Positions 6,920 to 11,070 of a stretch of DNA of 11,070 bases are shown here, piece by piece (positions within the stretch are counted from its first letter, which is position 1; each line of letters opens with the position of its first letter). This stretch comes from Oscillospiraceae bacterium (GTDB taxonomy: Bacteria; Bacillota; Clostridia; Oscillospirales; Oscillospiraceae), in the NCBI GenBank assembly GCA_017399325.1, contig JAFQDY010000020.1, positions 1 through 11,070 of the forward strand. The letters are read 5' to 3'. The notes below the pieces were generated by a model, which saw only the letters and a list, made by a program, of their open reading frames with translations, was not told the origin of the DNA and made no database searches. The translations under genes were made by a program, and so were the position numbers.

Positions 6920-8791
6920 TTATAAAGCCCACTTTTCGATTGCGGCCAGCGCCACGGTCTTGATGGTCAGCGCCATATTGCCCTCGCTGCTTTGGCGGGG
7001 GCGTTTGGTGATGCGGTCATAATAGCCGTCGGAGGCAAATGCGACCGTAAAGGCTTGGGCAATTTCTGCCTGCAGATCCCGGTGGACATCGCCAATGCGT
7101 ACCAGCGCCATCACCGCCTGGGACAGGAACTGGAAGTACACCCCGTCAAAGCCTGCCACCTTATAACGGGTAGTCAATGCGCCGTTGCTGTAGACCGGCT
7201 TTTGGTTTTCGTTTTCGTCACAAATCAGATGGGTCAGTTCGGGAACGATCGTCCTGTCGGCCAGCCGGCCCAGCCAGTAAATAGCCATACAACCCCGCAG
7301 GGTGTTGTTCTTGCGGCAGTCTTTCAGCATCAGACCGTCCCGCGCTGCGGCCGTTTCCCGCAGAATTTCAGCGCCTTCGTTGCGACCCAGCATAGCCAAG
7401 GCGAAGGCCGCGTGTTTTTTGGTGTTTTCGTCGGGTGAAATCAGCAATTTCAGCAAAGCCGGAACGGCCTTTTCGCCCATATATCTAACCGACCAGATGG
7501 CAATGCCGGGCGTTTCGGTCTTCAAATGAGATTCCAGTTCTGCCGGGTCGGTGAGCCATTGCACCTGCTTCGGTGTCAGGGGCGTGCCGTCCCAGTTGAC
7601 AGTGCCGTCAATGCGGAAACCGCGGTCGTCACTTTCTTTTAGGCAGCCGCTTTCTTTGAGGGCTTGGGCCAATGCAGCATAGGACACATCGTTCAAGGAT
7701 TTGTTCTGCGTCACCGCAAGGGTCGCCCACTGGGCGGCGGCTTCCGCGGCCTTTTTCATATCCAGATTCATACGGACGCAACTGGACACATCCCGGTCCA
7801 CGCCCAAAGCCCGACAGGGAACCAGAAGGCCGTCAAACCCCTTGGGCAAGATGGCCTTGTAAGGCACGGCCACGGTCACATTGTAAGCGCCCAAATTCGC
7901 GCCGATGGCCCAATCGCCCAGGCCTTCGCCGTCAAAGGCGATGTCCCAGCCGTGCTTGTCCAAGTCCGCATAGGAATAGAACATAGGCGTGCCCGTCTGG
8001 CAACCTGCGAACACATCGTCCAGTTTCACCGGTTGCTCCGCCACGATCCGTCGACCTTCCCGGAAACCCATCATTGGCATTTGGGAAATGAGAGTTGTGC
8101 CGGCGTGTTCCTCCTGCACATGGTAGGACCGGCAGAACAAAACGGCCTCGGACAGAGCCTTGCTGTCATATTGATCGACCCGGCCGAAGTCCACATTGGT
8201 AAAGCGGTACTTTTCTCCGTCATATACCAAAGAAACCAAAGTATAAGGCTGCATTTGTCCGTCGGAAGACCTGCCGCAGACCGTTTCGCAGCCTGCCATA
8301 GCCGCCACATAGGCTTCCGCGGTGCAGTCCATCACCACTTTTGCGCCGTAGTCCGTCAGATGGCCGTTTTGCAAAACGCGCAGACCGATGACGGTGTTTT
8401 CTTCTAAGTAAACGCCGCAGACAGTTGCCTCATAAAGCAGCCCCACGCCCTTTTCCACCAGCGCCTGCTCCATCAGGAACTTACGGCTTTCCGCGGTGGT
8501 AGAGGTGTAGCGCTTGGCAAAGTCAAAGACGGTTTTGTCCATTTCCTCATAGCGGCCGCCGGGGCAGCCGAAGTAGTAGCCAACCACGCCGCCCAGGGTG
8601 TGATTGCCGCCGGCGCAGGTCAGCGTCTCCACGCCCAGCACAGACAGGCCGTTTTCGGCAGAAAACAGCGCCGCGTTGGAGCCGGCGGTGCCTAAACCGC
8701 AGACGATCACATCGTAGGTCTTTTCAAAAGTGAGTGCGGCAACTTCCTGCAAAATCTGTTTGCCGTTTCTTATTTCGGAAAGATATGTCAT
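6920..8791 (-). CDS. FAD-dependent oxidoreductase with C-terminal HEAT-like domain
   Basis: A 623-residue protein. The start at 8791 follows GGAGG 7 nt upstream and overlaps the stop of the preceding gene as ATGA. A 25-residue leader precedes the Rossmann motif CGLGTAG (31-37; glycines 32, 34 and 37 give GxGxxG), and E55 ends the second strand. Further landmarks: GGNHTLGG (61-68), VVMDCTAEAYVAAMAG (152-167) where most relatives have DxTGD, FREGRRIVAE (243-252), and LLVPCRALGVD (322-332) with the C-terminal FAD helix (about 335-360). The DxTGD site is altered to DCTAEA, which may weaken or shift flavin contact. Residues about 430-620 are mostly alpha-helical with HEAT-like pairs, such as AVPALLKLLISPDENTKKHA (442-461). 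Such domains usually bind proteins, so the partner may be the coupled small protein; this is inference. Substrate unknown. Confidence 0.85.
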   Translation of the reverse strand: MTYLSEIRNGKQILQEVAALTFEKTYDVIVCGLGTAGSNAALFSAENGLSVLGVETLTCAGGNHTLGGVVGYYFGCPGGRYEEMDKTVFDFAKRYTSTTAESRKFLMEQALVEKGVGLLYEATVCGVYLEENTVIGLRVLQNGHLTDYGAKVVMDCTAEAYVAAMAGCETVCGRSSDGQMQPYTLVSLVYDGEKYRFTNVDFGRVDQYDSKALSEAVLFCRSYHVQEEHAGTTLISQMPMMGFREGRRIVAEQPVKLDDVFAGCQTGTPMFYSYADLDKHGWDIAFDGEGLGDWAIGANLGAYNVTVAVPYKAILPKGFDGLLVPCRALGVDRDVSSCVRMNLDMKKAAEAAAQWATLAVTQNKSLNDVSYAALAQALKESGCLKESDDRGFRIDGTVNWDGTPLTPKQVQWLTDPAELESHLKTETPGIAIWSVRYMGEKAVPALLKLLISPDENTKKHAAFALAMLGRNEGAEILRETAAARDGLMLKDCRKNNTLRGCMAIYWLGRLADRTIVPELTHLICDENENQKPVYSNGALTTRYKVAGFDGVYFQFLSQAVMALVRIGDVHRDLQAEIAQAFTVAFASDGYYDRITKRPRQSSEGNMALTIKTVALAAIEKWAL

Positions 8792-9417
8792 CTTGCCGCC
8801 TCCTTTCCCGCCTGAAAGGCCCGGCCGGGAGAAACAAAGGCTTTCGAGGGCAAATACAAAATGCCGTTTTCTTCCTTGGGATAGCCGTCTTTTACCCGAT
8901 AGTCGAACTGGTCTGCCGAGTAAATGAGTTTTTGGGTCTGGGAGAATTGTTTGACCACATCCAGCGCCGCAGTTCTTGCCTCCGGGTAACCACTGGAAAG
9001 GGAAACGGGGATAGACACTATGTAGTGGTTCGTTTCGCCGATCCGTTTGCAGGAAACGCCGGCAAATGCGGGGGGTTCCTCACTTGCGATCAAAATGGGA
9101 AACGCCTTGCTTTCGCACATTTGGGGCGTAACCCGGGTGTCAATGATCCGCTTGGCTTCAAAAGTGCAGAATCCCTCCACACCGTGGGTGGTGCAGACAA
9201 ACCCAACCTGGGTCTTCTCCACAGAAACGATGTGGGAGCCAAACCGCACATCGGCCTTTTGCAAATAAGGATACACTTCCGGACCGGAATCAAAATGGGC
9301 GCAGAAAAACTCGTAGCCGGCATCCATCCGCTGCTCGATCACAAGGCAGTCTTTTCCGTATGTTTCTGCGATACCTGCCGCGGCAAAGGTGGCGCCAAGA
9401 ACAATGACTTCGTACAT
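8788..9417 (-). CDS. Small degenerate FAD-oxidoreductase-like protein, coupled to the FAD-HEAT gene
   Basis: A 209-residue protein. The ATG at 9417 follows GGAGGT with 4 nt spacing; an in-frame TTG at 9429 lies too far upstream. The N-terminus, YEVIVLGATFAAAGIAETYG (2-21), has the strand-turn-helix-strand of a Rossmann FAD site, and E28 sits at the ribose position, but GxGxxG has become GATFAA: two of three glycines are lost. The DxTGD segment is reduced to RIIDTR (90-95), and the C-terminus SPGRAFQAGKEAA (196-208) looks like a shortened form of the family's GR...GQAAG loop. Typical relatives exceed 350 residues, so the substrate domain is largely missing. Yet the frame is clean, and the stop overlaps the next start by 4 bp, arguing for a maintained gene rather than decay. 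It may be an accessory or regulatory partner of the 623-residue flavoprotein. A minimal active flavoprotein is the alternative. Confidence 0.75.
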   Translation of the reverse strand: MYEVIVLGATFAAAGIAETYGKDCLVIEQRMDAGYEFFCAHFDSGPEVYPYLQKADVRFGSHIVSVEKTQVGFVCTTHGVEGFCTFEAKRIIDTRVTPQMCESKAFPILIASEEPPAFAGVSCKRIGETNHYIVSIPVSLSSGYPEARTAALDVVKQFSQTQKLIYSADQFDYRVKDGYPKEENGILYLPSKAFVSPGRAFQAGKEAAR

Positions 9418-9440
9418 AAATACCTCCAAGGGTACATTTT

Positions 9441-9449
9441 TTTATAGCA
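9441..9449 (-). promoter_or_regulatory. Extended -10 promoter of the leftward flavoprotein operon
   Basis: On the minus strand TGCTATAAA (9449-9441) is an extended -10. No good -35 is present at 16-18 bp; TTGGCA (9466-9461) is near-consensus but only 14 bp away. A start near 9434 would give a leader of about 17 nt. Confidence 0.5.
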
Positions 9450-9501
9450 TAACACGGAATTGCCAAAATTTCCACCTTTTCTTGCAAAGGGAAGAAAATA
9501 T

Positions 9502-9530
9502 TTGCAAATTGGGCAAAACTGATGTATACT
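9502..9530 (+). promoter_or_regulatory. Promoter of the NlpC/P60-like gene
   Basis: TTGCAA (9502-9507), a 17-bp spacer, then TATACT (9525-9530). The start should lie near 9537, and the ribosome site AAGGAGG is at 9547-9553. This places an ATG at 9522 upstream of the transcript and supports the ATG at 9561. Confidence 0.7.
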
Positions 9531-9560
9531 CAAAAAAGGCACACACAAGGAGGAACGATT

Positions 9561-10244
9561 ATGGAACAACCCGTTCGCCGTCGCAGACGGAAAAAGAAGA
9601 ATTACACAGGTTTGATCGTGGCGATCTTGGCCATTATGCTGGCCGCCTTGGTGGTGGTCATGGTGATGGTCGGAAAGCCTGAACAGGGACAAGATTCCGG
9701 CGCATCCGGTAAGCCAAGCAGTTCGTCCGGCGCTGCTGATAACTCCCAGGACACTTCCGAAAGCACGGAAACTTCGGAGAGCACCGAAACTACAGAAACC
9801 ACCGAAACCACGGAAACCACAGAGACTACCGAGACCACCGAAACCACGGAAACCACAGAAGAAACCACCGTTCAGGGCAACGCCCTTTCCCAGATCGCTC
9901 AGGCTCAGGTGGGCAAGGCCTACCGCTACGGCGGCGCAGGCCCCGATGATTTTGACGCATCCGGCTTCGTTTACTATTGCTGCAAGGTAGCCCAGGTCAC
10001 AGCCCCCCGATTGGTTGACGAACAGGCGGCTTTCGGCGCAGAAGTCAGCCGCGAGAATGTGATCCCCGGCGACATTCTGGTATTCTGGACAGAAGGGTAT
10101 CCCGGTGAAGCAGCCTACTGCGGCATCTATGTGGGTGATAATAAGTTCGTCTACTGCAGCAGTTCCAAGGGCGGCGTGGTGGAAAACACTCTGGACAACA
10201 CCTATATGGAAGAACACCTGCTGGCAGTGCGCCGATACAACTAA
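9561..10244 (+). CDS. Membrane-anchored NlpC/P60-fold protein lacking catalytic residues
   Basis: A 227-residue protein. The ATG at 9561 follows AAGGAGG by 7 nt. A very basic N-terminus (R6-K13) and one membrane helix (about 16-37) suggest a type II anchor with the rest outside. A Ser/Thr/Glu/Gly-rich stalk (about 40-103) ends in nine TET steps. The C-terminal domain (about 108-227) follows the NlpC/P60 plan: QAQVGKAYRYGGAGPDDFD, then SGFVYY; IPGDILVF (168-175); CGIYVG (187-192); and a terminal AVRRY. In active members the first block reads DCSGF, the second HxGIY, and a third His or polar residue follows in a strand like FIHAS. Here these are D132-A133-S134, Y186-C187-G188 and V197-Y198-C199: Cys to Ala, His to Tyr, His to Tyr. 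Peptidase activity is unlikely; peptidoglycan binding or regulation of a real hydrolase is plausible. Cysteines at 140, 141, 187 and 199 might form disulfides. Confidence 0.87.
   Translation: MEQPVRRRRRKKKNYTGLIVAILAIMLAALVVVMVMVGKPEQGQDSGASGKPSSSSGAADNSQDTSESTETSESTETTETTETTETTETTETTETTETTEETTVQGNALSQIAQAQVGKAYRYGGAGPDDFDASGFVYYCCKVAQVTAPRLVDEQAAFGAEVSRENVIPGDILVFWTEGYPGEAAYCGIYVGDNKFVYCSSSKGGVVENTLDNTYMEEHLLAVRRYN
9768..9866 (+). repeat. In-gene 9-bp (Thr-Glu-Thr) tandem repeat with a 36-bp higher-order copy
   Basis: Glutamates fall every third residue from E76 to E100, encoded by a 9-bp unit ACNGARACN. A 23-nt stretch starting at 9801 recurs identically at 9837, four units later, suggesting a recent block duplication or slippage. 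The repeat encodes the flexible acidic, O-glycosylatable-looking stalk of the NlpC/P60-like protein. Confidence 0.9.
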
Positions 10245-10249
10245 AATAT

Positions 10250-10481
10250 TGCATATGCCCCATACCGCCGCGAATTTCGCGGCGGTATGATTCGTTTATG
10301 CACAAAATTTATGCAAATATACAGTTATACTGCATACAGAAAAATCACGCACAACCCACAAAAAACGCCAACAGACCCCCAATAAATAGGGCAATTTAGT
10401 AACTATGCACAAAAACATACGGGAAATGCCCGGTATTTTTGGCAAGCAAAATGCAAAAAACATTGAATAAGTACTTGCATA
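10250..10481. repeat. Cluster of six TATGCA/TGCATA hexamers
   Basis: Copies start at 10250, 10297, 10310, 10331, 10404 and 10476. Two are in an 8-bp direct repeat TTTATGCA (10295-10302, 10308-10315); 10310 and 10331 face each other as a dyad; TATGCACAAAA repeats at 10297 and 10404; the last lies inside the ArgR-like box. They may be sites for a DNA-binding protein acting on argG. Confidence 0.45.
10261..10289 (+). terminator. Intrinsic terminator after the NlpC/P60-like gene
   Basis: CATACCGCCGCGAA (10261-10274) and its perfect complement (10276-10289) flank one T. The stem is GC-rich and starts 16 bp after the stop. The following ATTCGTTTATG is only a weak U-tract, so efficiency is uncertain. 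Confidence 0.75.
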
Positions 10482-10489
10482 TTTATTCA
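10464..10489. promoter_or_regulatory. ArgR-like operator (ARG box) at argG
   Basis: TGCATATTTATTCA (10476-10489) matches the ARG-box core TGAAT-WWWW-ATTCA at nine of ten fixed positions. A further perfect TGAAT half-site at 10464-10468 makes TGAATAA-N12-TTATTCA. The box covers the -35 and half the spacer of the argG promoter, the place expected for repression by ArgR with arginine. Confidence 0.7.
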
Positions 10490-10503
10490 GCCGGTGTTAC
10501 AAT
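10475..10503 (+). promoter_or_regulatory. argG promoter
   Basis: TTGCAT (10475-10480), 17 bp, then TACAAT (10498-10503) with an extended -10 TG at 10495-10496. The start near 10510 leaves a leader of about 49 nt with AGGAGG at 10545-10550, 8 nt before the ATG. Confidence 0.7.
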
Positions 10504-10558
10504 AAGTCCACAAAAAGACAGACGCGCCAAAAACGCGCCAAAGCAGGAGGAAAAGAAA

Positions 10559-11070
10559 ATGAGCAAGCAATCCGTTAAGAAGATCGTGCTGGCCTACTCC
10601 GGCGGTCTGGATACATCCATCATCATTCCTTGGCTGAAAGAGAACTACGACAATCCTTACATCATTGCCGTAGCCGGCAATGTGGGTCAGATGGATGAGC
10701 TGGAGGGTCTGGAAGAAAAGGCTTACAAAACCGGCGCCGATAAGTTCTATGCCGCTGATCTGTGCGATGAGATGGTCAACGATGTGATCATTCCCTCTGT
10801 GCAGGCCGGTGCCAAGTACGAGGAGTACCTGATGGGTACTGCCTTCGCCCGTCCCATCATCGCAAAGGCGTTGGTTGACATCGCTTTGAAAGAAGGCGCA
10901 GACGCCATCGCCCACGGCTGTACCGGTAAGGGCAACGACCAGGTCCGTTTTGAACTGGCAATCAAGCGTTTCGCTCCCGATATGAAGATCATCGCCCCTT
11001 GGCGTGAGTGGAACATCAAGTCCCGTGAAGAAGAGATCGACTATGCTGAGGCGCACAACGTGCCTCTGAA
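10559..11070 (+). CDS. argG: Argininosuccinate synthase, 5' part (cut by the right edge)
   Basis: The first 170 codons of an enzyme usually about 400 residues long. It joins citrulline and aspartate using ATP to make argininosuccinate, the penultimate step of arginine synthesis in the cytoplasm. The PP-loop ATP site AYSGGLDTS lies at 12-20, and the diagnostic HGCTGKGNDQVRFEL at 119-133, with GTAFARP (93-99) between. The start is clear: AGGAGG 8 nt upstream and the expected N-terminus. The segment NVGQ (41-44) stands where many relatives have DVGQ; I read this as lineage variation. The promoter carries an ArgR-like box, so repression by arginine is likely. It is a new transcription unit after the terminator at 10261-10289. 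argH often follows argG in Firmicutes but lies outside this window if present. Confidence 0.97.
   Translation, partial: MSKQSVKKIVLAYSGGLDTSIIIPWLKENYDNPYIIAVAGNVGQMDELEGLEEKAYKTGADKFYAADLCDEMVNDVIIPSVQAGAKYEEYLMGTAFARPIIAKALVDIALKEGADAIAHGCTGKGNDQVRFELAIKRFAPDMKIIAPWREWNIKSREEEIDYAEAHNVPL

Larger units (their letters stand above)
10245..10558. other. 314-bp intergenic region upstream of argG
   Basis: It holds the terminator of the upstream gene (10261-10289), an AT-rich stretch without a credible gene (about 10290-10463) carrying most of a cluster of TATGCA/TGCATA hexamers, the argG promoter with an ArgR-like box (10464-10503), and a leader of about 49 nt with a repeated ACGCGCCAAA (10522-10531 and 10533-10542). 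I see no T-box or riboswitch fold. Confidence 0.7.

Noticed and set aside
8722..8737. AAAAGTGAGTGC shared with 105-116
   Set aside because: A 12-mer match is expected by chance in a window this size, and one copy is within a coding region.
9522..9560. Upstream ATG at 9522 for the NlpC/P60-like gene
   Set aside because: It overlaps the predicted -10 (9525-9530), and AAGGAGG lies downstream of it, serving the ATG at 9561.
9768..9866. Possible CRISPR or minisatellite array
   Set aside because: The units are contiguous 9-mers in frame with no spacers, and they encode the protein stalk.
9602..9868. Minus-strand frame with repeated Val-Ser-Val
   Set aside because: Simply the complement of the TET-coding repeat.
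10298..10399. A 33-codon ORF in the argG upstream region
   Set aside because: No ribosome site (the upstream sequence is the terminator stem) and no recognisable product.
10504..10558. T-box or arginine riboswitch in the argG leader
   Set aside because: The predicted leader of about 49 nt is too short, and no T-box sequence or suitable stem is present.

Overview
The window looks like a chromosomal segment from a low-to-mid GC Gram-positive anaerobe, most likely an uncultured gut Clostridia member of the Oscillospirales type. The signs are strong AGGAGG-type ribosome sites, sigma-A-like promoters, a surface protein with an SPATG sorting signal, a TET-linker NlpC/P60 protein, 4Fe-4S and flavin reductases, and an ArgR-like box before argG. 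The taxon is an inference from style, not from a marker gene.

Layout, left to right. Positions 1-30 hold the first 10 codons of a leftward gene with a very good promoter. Divergent from it is a two-gene rightward operon (183-1100, 1103-2230) of tandem paralogous 4Fe-4S proteins related to the QueG/COG1600 family. It ends at a 33-bp perfect-dyad bidirectional terminator shared with a leftward gene (2293-5478) for a 1061-residue secreted, wall-anchored mosaic protein. A divergent promoter region (5479-5694) separates that gene from a rightward 382-residue FAD-dependent oxidoreductase (5695-6843). This converges, across a second bidirectional terminator and a GC-rich hairpin, on a leftward two-gene operon. 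That operon holds a 209-residue degenerate flavoprotein-like protein (8788-9417) translationally coupled (ATGA overlap) to a 623-residue FAD oxidoreductase with a HEAT-like C-terminal domain (6920-8791). Rightward again is a membrane-anchored NlpC/P60-fold protein (9561-10244) whose three catalytic positions all appear substituted. Last is the 5' part of argG (10559 to the right edge), with an ArgR-like box lying on its promoter.

Working together: five of the nine genes are redox proteins, in two modules: two COG1600-like Fe-S proteins and three related FAD oxidoreductases. No substrate can be read from the sequence. The two envelope proteins are single-gene units, and argG is a separate arginine-biosynthesis unit. 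I see no phage, transposon, CRISPR array, tRNA or rRNA.

The most unusual items are the NlpC/P60 pseudoenzyme with its TET-repeat stalk, the coupled pair of a degenerate flavoprotein and an FAD-HEAT fusion, the cluster of TATGCA/TGCATA hexamers upstream of argG, and the two terminators that share a stem with compensatory base changes.
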